64,000 bases of DNA from Patiria miniata (Eukaryota > Echinodermata > Asteroidea > Valvatida > Asterinidae), in contig NW_024037076.1 of the NCBI RefSeq assembly GCF_015706575.1, forward strand, positions 14,698,898 to 14,762,897, given 5' to 3'. Below are positions 1-15,500 of the stretch, one piece after another (position 1 is the stretch's first letter; each line of letters starts with the position of its first letter). The notes beneath the pieces are model-generated. The model saw only the letters and a program-made list of their open reading frames with translations. It did no database searches and was not told the origin of the DNA. The position numbers and the translations under genes are program-made.

Positions 1-149
1 TTCTCCTCGCTTTAGAACAAACTTCCAGTTTCTATATCTGAAAGGACACACTTACGTACTTTTAATTATGTCAACGGAGTCAAAGTTATCATGAAATATA
101 CCTTAAGTCAGAAGAGTGTGGGTGGGTGCGTTTAGGCATTCAAACGAAA

Positions 150-300
150 CATGCCGGAGAACAAAAGAGAACAATATCGTACGCGATTCCCAGCATACGT
201 CCGCAATTGAGATCGTGTACAAACCATATGGGAGTTTTCGTAAACATTTTAAGTACAAACAAAAGAGGTGGGGTGGATACACGACTAGGAGTTATGGTTT
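150..300 (-). repeat. Dispersed repeat R, copy 1
   Basis: On the minus strand carries the same core as the 14.5 and 24-25 kb copies: CTCTTTTGTTTGTAC, then CTCCCATATGGTTTGTACAC and a GCGGACG block. No TIR or target duplication recognised. Confidence 0.6.
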
Positions 301-445
301 GTGTATGACTATGTGTATGCGACCATGCCAACAATTAAAAGATTTTTTCCCCCGCCCCGTCACCTCTTTGGATTGTCTTTTTAAAGGTAATTAAGACATT
401 TCTTTAGCAAAACATTCTCATGCCAATTTGAGCATCGTATATTAC

Positions 446-555
446 CGCCCGTTCAAACATTGCAGCAGTGGTTTTGAACGCGGTAGACGTTGGATTCGTG
501 TAGGATTCGGAGAAGTTCAATAATGCTCTGATCACCACTCCAATTGAAGGGTATT
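446..555 (-). CDS. Gene A exon 29: probable start of a SEA domain
   Basis: 110-nt exon, phase 1 in, phase 0 out: [20 protein letters not shown], then [14 protein letters not shown]. The pattern v...l.nfs.sy.nptS.aFk..a..fe.a is that of SEA domain helix 1. SEA domains self-cleave near membranes in mucins. The rest of the domain was not placed: positions 1-445 hold no convincing phase-0 continuation, so the next exon is probably off the left edge. Confidence 0.65.
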
Positions 556-3500
556 CTAGAAATAAACAAATATATTATGAAAATGGTTAGTAATCGCACC
601 CTCTCAAGCAATAAAGAAAAGCAAGCTGTGGACAGGATGATAAGTTTCGCATTTATTTGAATTGAGTACTGTTGAATTTGCAAGGTATAAGTTACCACAA
701 AACGGACCTTGCAGGCCTTTATGTTATTTTATACCATCACGTCATTAAATGAGGAAAGACAGATGAACTTAAGGTAAATAAATAGTCTTACTTTTACATG
801 ACCCATCGTCGCTTTGGACGTATCCTTCATAACCGCGGCAGTGACATGCGAAGCCCTCTTCGTTTTCATCTGGTAAACAATGCTGACCAGTCCCTGAACA
901 TAAACTGCTATTAGAGAAACAAGGATTCTCATCTGGAAAAAGAACGAAATCAGATTTTTTTAAACAAATAATTGTATTAAGACCGTAATCAGTAATTCAG
1001 TCCGGCAACCGGAGTTAAAGTTAAAGCTAATAAAAACTTGAGTAGCTGACTAGTGACAAAGCTATATGGCGGTTAAATGTCTATCTGAAGAACATAGCTT
1101 CAACGTGCAAACAATGACCGTTAATCACTTGCCTGTAAAATCAAGACTGAATTTAAATATCGTAAAATCATCTGGACACAAAAGAGATTCATGAAGCTAA
1201 TGACGTGAACTGATTACTATAATACTTTCAAATTCATTTCACAATTCTATATTGACGTACCTGCGCAGGTAGGTCCAGAATATATCAATGGACAGATACA
1301 CTCACGAGTGTCTTCATCGAATTCCCCTCCATTCAAACAGCTGGAAACTGATAGTTCTATTTAAAGGTGAAATAAAATCACAATTGGCTGATTGAGCTGA
1401 AGAAAGAGCAGTTTTCAAAATACTTGTAGTACGCGTAAGAAGCAAAACAACCCTTCTAAGCTATTGGTAAGAAGTTTCAAATCTGTACATGACTGGGTTC
1501 TCCTTGGAATGAAATGATTCAGAAAATTTCATATTTCTATATACCATCGAGAGACGAATGTGGTTAATTCGCCTTTTCTAGAGCACAACATACGATCAGC
1601 AGCCGGAGTGGAACTCCTAATCCTCTGATCGCAATTCGAAAAATCTACACCTTCACAATCCAACGAAGCAACAATATTAAGGAATAATGTGAAATGACAT
1701 CAGTCAACCTGTCAATCTGTCGACCCATCACATTATGTTACTTCCCATTGTAGATACAATCTTGTGTGATGACTTTTTTTTCCAGCTGTGGGTTTAAAGA
1801 GTCAAAGATAATTTCCAACACGAATCACATAGGACATTCGATTCCCTCCCTGCTTTATCCTCTACACGTCCCTCCTTGTGAACATCAGAATCATTGACTT
1901 CACCTGCAAGTGACAGCATCGTGATTAGAATACCCCACCTGCTCCAATCAAACATACCCAAGCATGTCTTCCCATCCTCGTCCAGATAGTATCCCGTGTT
2001 GCAGCTACATTTAAAACCCAGCAGGGTGTTCTCACAGATCTGATCACATCCACGCCCGCCATTGCTGACTGGCTCATCTTTGTACAACTCACACTCATCG
2101 ATATCTGCAAGGAATTTGATCCGAATGAACGTGAAAGATGAACAACGTTAATAATTTAATAAAGCAACCAAAATTAAAGCTTTTTAAAGAGGCTCGCAGA
2201 CGCCAAAATCTTTGTTACAGTAATCAATACAAATTAAAAATCATCAGGCGAACTAAATGGGATTTGCTGAAGAGCATGGATAGTATATCGTTGTGGTATT
2301 TGTGTAGTGGCCAGGACGGGTAGTGATATAGGGTCGACATTATTTTTTTTCAACTGATAAAGATTTGTTTAGTGCAAGTAACTTTATTGAGTACGTTAGT
2401 CATCACTGTGTTAAGAAAGATCACGTCAGGTACGTGGTTTATTCTGTTTCTCAATTACATGTTTTTCAAGCAAAATACCAAACTAGTGCCGTGTTTCACG
2501 ATGCAGTCTTCATAGCAGGACGGGTTTCTGGCTATCTCACAAACAATAACTTTCAACCTTATTTCATCAGAGGGTTTCTATATTTGCCAAAAATATTTAT
2601 CACTGCGGTGCAATCATGCCATTCGATTAATTACCTGTGCATGTTTTTCCATCGCCTTCAAGTCCCTCTGGACAAGGTCCACACGTGCTATTCAAAGATG
2701 GCGGGTCTTCGTCTACACACTCGACGCCCAGGAAACACGGGCTGTCTGCGCAAGCGTCGTAGTTTGCCTCACAGAACTCTCCGGTCCAACCTGGCTCACA
2801 CTCACACAACAAAACCTGATGCACAATTTGCAAACACAGAAATCGTCGACACTAGCATGCACATGCAGTACACTTGAAATTGGTACTTTGAGAATGTGGG
2901 TGAAGCTTGTCCGCAAATGTCACTGATCCCGAGAAAGACCATTGCTACTGTTTAATCAAGCCTTACACAGAATCATGTTTAAAATTAAGGTGCAAAGGAT
3001 TGTGGGTGATGACAACGCAGTCAATGCTGACTGATATCAAAGCATAAAGTCACCAAAGTTCACTGTCTATTCGCCGGGTTGGCACGCTTGCTTGTCACAT
3101 TAGTTTGATGCCTGTTTAAACTTAAAAATAACAGTTGTTTTCCATGAGTTTCCGAAGTTGTTCTTTGACTAATACATTTGAAATGTGTAACAGCATCGCA
3201 CTGGAGATGCTATTCATATAGCGTGATAGGTCATAATATGTAGCCAGACTATATAGTAGATGATTTGATATAAAGCTATAAAAAACTGTTTGCATTTACC
3301 CCGAAGCGGTCTTGGATGAGATTGGTACCGTCAGCATACTGATCCGAGAGACACGTTCCGCCATTTTGGCAGTCACAAAGATCCACTATTGGCTCAATTG
3401 TAGAATTAGATCGTCCATCTGTTGCTAGGAAACCGACCTTGACCTTTGACTTGTCAACTGGCGTCCAGGTGAAAAGGCCAGCTGTAATGAGAGATGTAAA

Positions 3501-6500
3501 GTGCCTACTTCAGTAATATTCACAGCAGCTCTAAACAAAAATTGTTCCTTCAAAGTACCGAAACAAAGTTAATGAATACCGCCTTTGCATTCTCTTCAAA
3601 TTTCTTCTTCGCGAAGTTGAGAAAAAAAGGCAATCTTTCAGAAGAGTAAATTGAAAAGATTAATTGCATTTGCAATATTTAAATTTTAAGGCCCAATGAT
3701 TCGGCATATTCAGACATGTAGGGCAATATATATAAAAAGTATGAAAGTTGTCAATTAACATGAACAAAGGACTAACACAGAACTCATCTGGCTTCACTAA
3801 CCTCCTTCTGTAATGACGGCACTGTCAACCGCCTCGAGCAGGTGATATGCAACCTCGTCCCCATCTGGATCCATAGCTTCCAATTGCAGCATGAGTGTCT
3901 GTCCGACGGTTGCCTTAATGCTCGCAATGGGCGTCAATTTGGGCGGGTAATTGGCTGGAAAATAATCGCGTCCACTATAAAATTAGGTTGTGTGTTTCAT
4001 GGAGTTTGCTGTAAAGCCATCAGATTCCTGTTTGAAACGACTTTTGATAAAATCTTAATAAAGGAATCCCCAGGTATTTTTAAGAAATATATATATGTCT
4101 GCAAGGAGGGAGATATGAACAATGCACTACATACCTTTTAAATAGGTTAAGTGTTAATGAGATAAAAGGAATCAATATTTGATAATTGCCGATAAAATGG
4201 GGTGTAAAAGCAAATGTGTTATTTGGTGTGATCAGTTTGTGGAATTGTCACAAAATATAAAGGTGATGAAAATCGTGCGAAATTATTTGAATGAATCTGC
4301 CTTTCTTTTCGCTAATACGATTGACGTTTGGCGAAATGCAAATTTATGCACAATTCAGTTGACTCCTGATTCCGTTGTACGTTCGTTGAAAATGAACTTA
4401 CTTGGTACAAAATCGAAACCAAACAGGCCAAAAAGAATTTGTCTGCACGAAAAATGTGACTGCACGCTTAATATTTGAACACATTGAAATGATGTAACTG
4501 CGATTTAGAAACTGTATTCGCGTGCAATGAACATTTTCTTTTGATTGAATGAACAAGTTGTGTAATTGGGTAATTGGTGAATGCCATTTACTATTCAACA
4601 GTTAGGATCGTCTTTGTTCTATGGCTCGGTATTTGTGTGCAAATGCTTGCTGGTGTGCGTGTTGCGCGCAGCGCGTATTGTTCACAAGAGCCAGTAGCTA
4701 TAGAGTTCGGTTCAAACATTTCGCGAAGGGGTGGTTTGGAAGAGAGATATACATTTCCCACCAATGTTGTATTGAAATAGAAGTTCATTTTAACTGTAAA
4801 TCAAATGACAAGGATCTATAAGTCAGTTTTATAAAACAAATATTGAGTGGCTTTAAATTGTGAAATGGGAGGAATATTTCCGCTGGGTAAAATCTTGACT
4901 TTTCCATTTCACTCGGCATATACCTTGCGATAATATTCCTCCCATTCCACCCTGAGCCACTCAATATTTGTATAATATTAACCTTATGAAGTATAGCCAT
5001 AGTCGTACATGAATAAAGTACTTCTGAAGGATTGCTTGAGTTCAATTTATTGTTCTAAAAATAACCACATAACATTGATTTAAAAATGCATTCTCCTTTC
5101 CAATTTTGAATTTCCTTCAAAAGATCATCAGAAGGGATATGTAATTTTAGTATATCCGGAAATGATCCCCATAAATTAAAAATAGTGAACAAGTTTTCAT
5201 CGCACTTACTTGCTGATTCGAGGTCTGCACTGTTTTTTTCATTTAGTTCCAGTGTGGCCATTCCGATTGACGTATCATTCAGTGCCAACGAGTCGTACAG
5301 ACACTCTCTGCTCTCCCCACAAACCTCTTCCACCTTTTGGCGTGTCTCTGCATCCACGCTGTTCAGTAAATCCTCCAAGAATTTCGGTTGGAAGGACAGG
5401 TCATTCATGTTGTCCCAGCTCTCCTCGGGTGGCAAGTAGTAGAAGTGGGAATCATTGACGGAGACACGCCCTATATGGTACCAAGGAAACATTAAGAAGT
5501 TAAACACACAAAAACGCTCGCGAAATTTGCGAAGCGGCCAAAGTCATGCATTCTAAAACTAGAACGGAAACTAATTTTAGTGCACAGACTGTAATGTTAC
5601 GTTATTACGGATTGTACTTAATAAATGGAAAGTGTTTTCCTATCACAATTCTTTGGTTTGTGTTGCCTGTATTAACGAGTACTTGCTTCTCCAGTAACTC
5701 ACACTTGCAATACATATATCTTGAGGCAAATCAACAAACAACTAACTGCGATGACACTCAGCCAATCTCCGTTGGCACGGCCAGAAACTACACATATAAG
5801 TTTGATACCCCCTCAAGTACACAGAAGCACAGAGCAGCATGTCAAAGCACACTTTGTCTTCAGCATCATATAGTATTTGCTTACAGGTTTCGCCGAAATC
5901 AAAGTAGTCTCGTTCAAGCATCTCCCCATCAGCAGCGGTGGGTTGTTGAAGTGTACCGTTACGCTTCAGGACATCATTAGTCTTGTTTCCATCCCAAACA
6001 CCTGATGATAATAACCAAAAACAAAAAGAGATTACAATGGTAAGAGCTACAGTCATTTGGTTATTAAAATTCTGTTCTGGTGGATTCAAATCAAAAGTAA
6101 TTGCAGAACCTCAGGGTTCCTGAAGCCACCTTTTTTTCATGAAGCATGGCTCTTCAAAGTGCATATAGGTTAACACTAGATGGAACTACACAAATTCATC
6201 GAATTACCTCTATAATAATGTTGTCGTTACCAAGTTTTGATTGGAACCTGAGGCGGTTGTTTTATGATTCAGTGCATCAGTTTGGGCTAGTTAATTGAGC
6301 GGATCGTCCTTCCACAACATTACTGCTGAATGAAAGATTAGCTAGGTCATCATAATACATAGTATTATGTTGATGATTTATTTAAGCGCAAAGAAATATC
6401 AGTGTAAACATATTCATTGTAAAATGTAAAAATTACATACCCAATAGGCCTTTAGTTCTTCCTCTGTAATCTTGGCTTAGCTGGACAGTAATGTCAACAA

Positions 6501-9500
6501 AACTGTTGTTCACTCCGACGGAAAACTGGATATCTGAAGCAAATGATGCCACCACTTTTGAAGGCTCCTCCTCCCTCTTCACAGTTAAGTCGTCAAACAT
6601 CAATCCTGAAAACATCGGATCGCTACGTTATCCTTTCTGATATGTAATAGCTTAACGATCATGCTCTTTAATTGATACATTTTAACTTGCCTCCCATCGA
6701 ATTTCCAACCTGTGTGTTTAATTTTAACGGAAAAGGTATTTTCTTTAAAAAAACCTTTTATCTGTCCGGCGTTAAACAATCTCCCCTCCAAACATTTTTT
6801 AAAAATTCTGATGAGGATTGGGAACCAATTCAGAATTCGAAAACTGAATTGTCGAGCCAAATATAATACGAAACTTGTAAACTTGTGAATTTCATAATTC
6901 CATAACTATTCCTGCGTAACTATTCTTTTCGTTCGATGTCGCATATACAAGTGAATACCTTACCCTTTGTATTGCTAGGAGAAAATATTTTTGAAAAATA
7001 CATTGCAATTTAAATTAGATACTAGCACGGATATTAGCACTGGTAGTACATGTATACATCTTTGATGTGAGCAAATGCAATCTTCAGTTTATACATAATG
7101 CATTTAATTTAAAATCAAACATTCCTTTGAGGCTTCGATTCCCTTGATTTGGTATCAATAACAAAGCAGCCAAAAAAGGAAATAACAGTAATTACGACCA
7201 ATTGAGAGGTCACAAGATGTTTAGGATGCGTTTGGAAAGTTAGCACTGGTAGTACATGTATACATCTTTGATGTGAGCAAATGCAATCTTCAGTTTATAC
7301 ATAATGCATTTAGTTTAAAATCAAACATTCCTTTGAGGCTTCGATTCCCTTGATTTGGTATCAATAACAAAGCAGCCAAAAAAGGAAATAACAGTAATTG
7401 CGACCAATTGAGAGGTCACAAGATGTTTAGGATGCGTTTGGAAAGTTAAACTATTACATTGAAATGCATTGTGTAAACAAGTTAGATTCTTGTTTACACA
7501 ATGCATTTCAATGTAATAGTTTATAAAAGTTTGCTATAAAAATATAGCAAAAAAATGAGTAAACTGAAAACAACCGTGTTATAGCAATTAAACACTGTCT
7601 AAACACTTTCGTGCTGTCACTTTGTAAACATGTTAAACTGCAAACATGCTAAAAATGTTGATTGATAGTTTTCAGCAATTGAATTGATGTTCAGGAAAAG
7701 TTCTGAAATTATTGATGTTCAGGAAACATGTTTTCAAAGTGATAGCAAGATCGTGTTTTATTGCTAAACACAATTTATGGAGTGCAGCAGAAACACCAAG
7801 GCTCCAAAAAAAAAGATAGTCAAACAAAAAAACGCGTCGTTCTAAAGAGTATCTTTACTTCAGTTGGCACAAGCATCAGAACGTCCAAAATCGATAAAAC
7901 AAATCGCCGAATCTTATATTCAAACTTTAAAGCTGAACCGCATAGCTGCAAGTACTTAAAAAAAAACACTTTAAAGAATGATGGTTTAAGCTAACCTGTC
8001 ATTGTTGGTTCAACTACTTCCCCATTGACTGTCGTTATAAGGTCTGTGGCGTCTTCGTTCAGTTTTATTTCAACCTGTTACGATTAACAACACAACAATC
8101 CTGGCACAGTTATTTAGCATCCAGCGCAAATCAAATGTGCATATATAACAGACTGCCAAAATTAATATGGATTGAAAGATGATGAAATACATCTTCTCTA
8201 CATAAAATACCAGGGAAGAGATGACATATTTGTTAATACTTTCCACCAGGATTGTTTGTGCTACCCGATGGCTTTAGTTTTTCTTTGTTAAATTGATGCC
8301 GATAATCAGGCGTTAAGTTTTCATCGTTATTGTACCGGTGTGAGTTATATAAACATGTACTAACCCTGGAACCGCTGACACTGTCTAAAGCCGCAAAGCC
8401 ACTGTACTCGGTAGCATCAGTTAGTTGCTCCGTTTTGCGATCAACCACTCTCTGCGTGCGGCCTTGAAGCTCGAACAGTTGTTCGCCTCTTTCTACGTCT
8501 TCAATCAGGACCAGTGTGTATTCACCCAGACCATTGAAGGTGTAGTCCAGACCATCCAGTGTTCTCACGTGCGGATCTCCCCAAAACCAACCTTGTGATT
8601 AAGGATAGAACATGAAAAGTATATCACATGAACCTACTATAAAGAGTTGAATTTCGATTTTAGATTTAGATGGGCCAAACTATAGCCTAGAATTTACAAT
8701 GACCTTATATATTCAATCATATTTTAAATGTGACAGTAATTTCGTTTTTTTTTTTACGAAGATCATGAACCTTTGCAAGCAACGCGATCAAACTCCGATG
8801 AGTGTGTAGGCCTAAGTAAAAACCGTTTCAGCCTGAAAAAAATATATGACAAGTCTGTTGTTTTGTATGAATGGCGGCCTAGATGTTTCTTTTTTGTTTC
8901 ATCATTGTCACTCACGATTTCAACAGAAAAGAAGAAAGGACAATCATTTCGTAAGACACTTACCCCAAAACGTTGGCAGATAGTGAGAGCAAGTCATGAG
9001 AGGGCGAGTTTCAGTATACAGGTCACACAGGGTCGAACTTTCACAACAGTAGTAGCGGGAAAGAACCTCTTCCTCTGCAAAAAGTAAAAATATCTCAGGA
9101 AATAAGATCATCACTTTCTGAGTATAGGGCCTGCGATGTGTAGTCAGTCACATCATGCATCCCGTAATCTTTAGAACTGAACACAATATGCGTCCATGCA
9201 TGCATCATTGAATGGAAGTCCGACAGTGATTCACTCACAGCAGTTATAATGATTTGGTTTGGGATTACTTACCGTACCACTTCTGAAACACATCGGGCGT
9301 GTGGAATAATGGACTGAATGGAAACCTCTCAAAGACTGAAGCGACTCGAGGATTCCTGATGTCAAGCAGGAGATCACCAGTCCATCTCTTATAGCAGCAT
9401 TGTGGGCCAGGGGTCCCCGGGGCTTGATACAGTCGCACGAAGCAAATGACGGCTAACAGACATGGAAGGAATTAAAAGAATGACAACAAAACATGTTCCC

Positions 9501-12500
9501 TTTAAATTGTATATATATATATATATATATATTAAATGGACCTTTTTGTCTGATTTAAAAATGTGTCACCTATTACGTTCCCCGAGCTAATTTCGAATTT
9601 TATCCTGAAAAGATCCCTTTTCTATCTAAATTGCTATTTTTTTTACAGCAATTGAAAAGTCATTTACTTTTGAAAGAGTCATCTACTTCAAAGTCTGGCC
9701 ATATTTAGTAATTGATATTATTACTTTACTACTATTAAAAATGATCGGCTGCTAGACAATAATTTCCGTGCTTGTTGGGAAGGCTGGTTCTCTCCCCACA
9801 ATCAGTATCAATAATGTACGGACCGGGATCCAGTTTGCTCGCACAGCGGATCTGTTTATGCACAAAACAAAACCCCTTTTCAGAGTTTTGCCGACGTCCA
9901 AAAATCGTGAAAAGGCTTTGGAATGAAAAATGTGTGAAATTTATTAATAGAAGACAAAATCGAACTTGTTTAAAAGCACGGGGGAACGCAATTCTAATGC
10001 CAATTTTTACGGACATCCCAATTCAATTGAGTCCTTTCAGAATCAGCTTTTTTTATAATAGGTTAAAAATATCAATAAGGGCCAACACGTTTCATGTTCA
10101 TAATAACATTTGACGATGACTGGTAGTCTTTTGCATTTCCTTTCTGAGACATCTATTTTCTTTCATCTATTCTACTTTCTGAGAAATGTATTGAACTGTG
10201 TTAGTTGGGATAAAGAAAAGAAAAAAAATACTAACATCTGTCTTGAAAGTAATCCCAGACGACCCCCTTAGGAACAAAATAAGGATGCCACCATGATATG
10301 CTCAGAAATCTCCAATCGAACCAGGCCATTATCAAACTGCAGGGGCACGTGTTGGCAAACGGAGGATAGTACACATCGAAGACTGGATACGGTTGCTGAT
10401 GACTGTGCCAGTTACGGCATGATAAGCGCGGGTTGATGAAGTCATCTGGGAGGCTGTCAAGTTGGAACACCCAGCGGCCTTTCTGCCCTGAATTCCCGAC
10501 GATGCTTCCTGGACGGAACAACGAATCCGCGGGGACATCCACGTATACGCTCTGGCTAGAAACACCGCACGTGTAGCCCAGGATGACGTTTTTGTTGGCT
10601 AGAAAGGCGGTGTCCCAATTCATGTTGCAAGGATCGTAGTTGAATATGACATAGCTATGGATGGAATCCGTCAGGAGTATGGCCTGGAATGTGTTCGTAT
10701 CCTGCAATATTAGCAAAAATGGAATACATTTGATGGGAAATGTTTGCAGGACATTTTGAACCAAAATACCATAAAGATAAGTTATGAACTTAGTAAACAT
10801 TTTTATGATTTCACATTTCCCCAGGCTATTTGAACCATTTTTCCATTCAAATTCAACAATTAACATTCCATTAAGTCATTTACCATTCAATTTGTTAGTT
10901 TGGTCACCCCCTTAAGTCACCGGGTCGAAAAATATTCGACATTAAAGATCAATTCGTCTAAGCTTTTGCCGAATGGCAGCATTCATAGGTCGAGTAAGAC
11001 TTACATAAATCTTACGTAAGTCTTACATAAATCAACTAGACGAATGATTTCTGAATAACAATGTTAGGCGTTGACGAGACGAAATCGAAAACTCCGGAAC
11101 AAAATTTTGTGCTCATTGTTTGAATTGGCTTGAACTGAATTTGAAATTGTCTTACAAAAGATGAAATTAAGCATTAGAAGTGCACTAAATCGATGTTGCT
11201 GGATGAAGTTGAATATTAGAATCGGTGACTTCGAACGATAAAAATAGCCGGAAAAACCTATATTATATACTATATAGGGACAACTTTTTCTATTGATATC
11301 TTGGATTCGTTCCTCAGGATTTCCTTCGATTGAGTTCCATTGTTTAAAAAATGTCTAGTGGAAACCCTCTTTGTACAGTTTTGGATAAAAAATTGAGAAA
11401 AAACAGACTGAAGACAAATAACTTCAAGGGATATACAAGAAAAACAAAACAAAACAAGATTTTCATCAATTGATCATCTTGTGCCGCAGCGTGAGTTGAA
11501 TCTCGGACAGTAAAAATAGTGATTTGAATTTCCAACAGTGAGGAAATCGTAGGTATCTTCAAACATCATTGGCTGGTGCGCGGGCACAAGACGGTGCCCA
11601 AGAGCACAGATTCATTGCTGTCCGGAATCACTTTCTCGCACCGACACTGAATTATGCTGTGGAATTACCCACCAGGTCGCTGAATATGCATACTTGTGAC
11701 TTAATTAATTAGGGGGTGGATTTAAAATACAAGGTTTTTAGGACTCCACCTCAAAACCTTCAGGATTTTCAAGTCTGCATTAAACACGAGGTTGGCAATT
11801 TACGTGATCAACCCGAATTTTTGGTGACATGGACAATGGAATATATGCGTCGCCGCTGAGGAATTTTGTGTTAAAAAGGTAGGTGGACATGCGAAAGTTG
11901 ATTGTATGCAAGGTTTTGAATCCTGAATATTTAAGCTTATTACTTGACAGTTATTCTGTTTTGTGCATGTCTTCATAAAGTTAAATATTCATTGAACCTA
12001 CCTGTCTTAAAAAAGTCATGTATGTCTGGGTGTGCTATTTTATTGTTTACCCAAAACTGTCCCAAGTGGATTTCCACATGCAATAATCCAAACAATAAAA
12101 TTTACTTAAATTAAGTATATAGCTTATTAATATAATCATTTTGTTAGTGAGTTACCTTTATTTGGGGGGACCCTGTATAGTGTCATTACGTAAGATAGTC
12201 TTTGTTGAACTCGTTTCCCTTGCATTTATCGACGTATTAAAAAAGGTGTCAGTGTAATTCGATATTCTTAAGGGTAATGTTACTCACAGCTGCGATTGAA
12301 ACTGGCTGAACATTACTCCAAGTGACAACTAGTGCCCAGTATGCTGCTGCCGTGTAGTTCTGAGCTCCCATGGCAGTTGATACAATGGCTTTGATAATAT
12401 CTAACATGTCTTGGTTGGTGTTGGGATCGTACTGGTCATACACCTTGGGAGGAAAATATTCCATGTTGAGAAATAGTGCGGCTTGATTTATGACATCCTT

Positions 12501-15500
12501 TGGGACGAGCACACGTTAACGGAGATTACATGCCTTTTTAAACATCTCTAAGCTTGTACTGATAGGTTTGATTCCGGGAGATGGGCTATCAATAATGATT
12601 TAAGAAGTAAGTCACATTCTGAACATATTAAGATCTTGAAACACTTTTGTCAAGTCATTACCTGCCAGAAGACGTTCTTTTTGTTGGAAAAACCATCTGC
12701 TTTGACATCCGCCCAGAATGGTGTTATCATTCTCGGACCGTTAGGAAACGCTGAACTTTTGGTACCAGGAAACGCGAATTTATCGAGGCTTTTATCATTG
12801 GACAGAACAATCACGCCGTTGTCAGTGAACTATACAATGAGAGACAGAAGGAGATAAAAGACACCTTGGTTTCAATTTCACGAATTTGAAACCACTTTTG
12901 AAAACACAAAAAAATGTTACATTCAAGAACATATATCTATCGCCAAACACGGGAAGTGAAAATCGTTAAAATAAAGTCGTTTCTTAAAAAACGTGGATGA
13001 GAATCACGACAATTTGCCATAAAGAGATTAAATCAAATTGAAGGAAACGTCATGGAATGCTGAAGAACAGGGAGATTGTTGTGCTGAACATCTTGCACAT
13101 CGTGGTCTAATGCTTTGCCGGTGCCTACAGTAATCTTGGGAGGAAGCTTACGTAAATTTTCTCAAACAGCTCATCGCAGAAGGGGAAGAAATTCGGCGGA
13201 TAAATAGTTGGAGATATCAAATCCTTCTTGGACTGCTGCTTCTGTAACAATAACAAGTGAAGAAACCAATAGCATTTGTCAAATTTGAAAATCAGAGGAC
13301 CCAAGAATCGCCAGTCATTCATCACAATGGATACTTTTCACTTTCCTTTAGTTGTTATTCGTCACTATGCCTTGGTATAATTATAATACTTTTCTGTTTT
13401 GTCACAGTTTTCTATAAAGAAAAGAACATAATAAACCTAAAAAAAACTTATCACAGACCCCTTAATAAAAAAAGTATGTAATGATGGAAATTTGAATACT
13501 GCGTTTGTCGAGAAATTCAAAGCAACTTGAGCTAAAACAATTTCCTGTCATGATTTTATGTGAAGTGTTTGAATGCTTCATGTCAGCGATTAATGCTTAC
13601 CTCTTGCATTGCTTGTGATAGAAGAGAATCGCCAACCTCCAGCCCAAATGGAATGTGATTACCAACTGTAAACAGAGAATAGTTAAATGTCAACACTGCA
13701 AAATAAGCAGTGTAAATCTAACATCATTGGTGTCTTTAATAGGACCATTGGTTTGAACTTGTTACATCTGTGGTCCTATATTGAAATAAACTATAATTAA
13801 GTTAATTAACAAAAGTGGAAACATTCCAAGGAAAATCCCTCATTCGGAATGCGGATAATCGTTTTCCATGATACTACAAGCAACCACACTTGTGATCGCA
13901 CAGTTTGAAATCTAAGAGCTAATCTCTGGGGTGCTACCCCCTGGTATACTACCACCAGTTGTGCGACAGTTGTGCGAGCGTGTTGGTGATAATCTTACTT
14001 TCAAGACGCGTTAAAACAGTGACCATGTAATAAAAGTCGCTAATATAACTCGCTGCATACACGTTTAAACATGACTTACCAATGACGTTGAATCCAAATG
14101 CTTTCGATCTGACACATCCACCTGAATTGATGGCAGTGCATGTTATAACGTGAGTTCCTACTCCAAATACACCTCCTGATGCGCCCACGTCCATTCCATC
14201 TCCAGAATCTGTGCAGGTGACGACTAGGTCACCAGCAGCTGTGGCTGGTACTACACTCCAAGTCACTGTGGATGTTTCCTGTCCTGGATCGGTGCACTGG
14301 TCTCCTAAATTTGGAACTCCAAGAACGGGATAGGCTGCACGGTAGGTGAGAACAAAATCTTAGCTGACACTGAATGAAGACCAAAATTTGACAATAAAAT
14401 CTAGTTCAAGAGCCCTGCCAGAATTTAAATAGATAATTGCGTCAGTTTCGATGAGTTTTATGAAAAGACGAGGCTTTGCCTTGCTCGCTTTAGGGGGTGG
14501 CTCTGCAATCGGGGACCCCCCTATTGTCCCTCTTTTGTTTGTACACTAACCTTTCAGGAAGACCTCCCATATATTTTGTACACATCACCAAATTGGGACC
14601 TTCGGGAATTGGGGACCCTAAGGTCCTCTATTGTTCAAAGTCTCTTATTGAATGCAGAAAAAACCTCGTGAATACACCCACGTGTGTAAACATCGGCAAT
14701 CGTGGACACCCAATTGTCCCTTATCCTCTTTCCAGCTCTTTGTACACGATTTGAGATCGTGGACGTTCGGTCAATCGTGGACGTACTGTTTGTCCCCCAA
14801 TTCTTTTTGTCCTACGTACACGATTGCCGGCGTTTACCCACGCACACACACACACTTGCATTTACGTTACATACCTATTGCTTTGTTTTCGTGTAGTTGA
14901 GAAAAACCTGTGAACAAACTAATTTTACTCACACTATGAAAGCTCTTTAAATCCAATTTTTTTCCCTATGATCCCCTCGATTTGATCGAGTGTTTCTCTT
15001 CATTTTGCGACAAATAAGCCTAACCCCAAAAATGCCTCTTAATCCATTTTCTAGAGAGGGGGAAACCTTGTGTGGACCTGGGCAAGTCCACACAATGTAC
15101 GGTATCGGAAAACTGGCTTATGTGGAAAAATCGTTATTCGGAAGTCCACACAGTGAATGTAATGCTTGTACACCCACACCTTTGGCGCTTTGGGGATAAT
15201 GATGATGATGATGACATCGGATTTTGTTTAATAATTCGTATATATTTGGATAAGTGGGGCTGTACGGCGATTATGTTCGAATAGTGGGTATTGGACTTAC
15301 CCAAGTTGTCAAACACTTAGAACATATATTACTTATTGCAATCATGTACATTAGTTTACAGTTTAATAGAGAACGAAAGTAAAAATCCCATTCATTGTGC
15401 TAATTAACACTGATATTAAACAAACATTCTAAGATTGTTCAGAGGCGTAGCAAGGTCACTTTAATTGGGGGGGGGGGGAACATTTCGTGAAAAGGGCACT

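Larger units (their letters stand above)
6606..7995 (-). other. Gene A intron 19
   Basis: 1.4-kb intron inside the VWD coding region. Holds a 206-bp tandem duplication directly followed by a perfect 35-bp hairpin; no exon seen. Confidence 0.6.

Noticed and set aside
1-60. Possible continuation of the SEA domain
   Set aside because: Acceptors at the left edge either give a stop or need the wrong phase; no SEA motif is visible.
2365-2877. Plus-strand 170-codon ORF
   Set aside because: Antisense to the EGF exon at 2,635-2,815; no domain or splice support.
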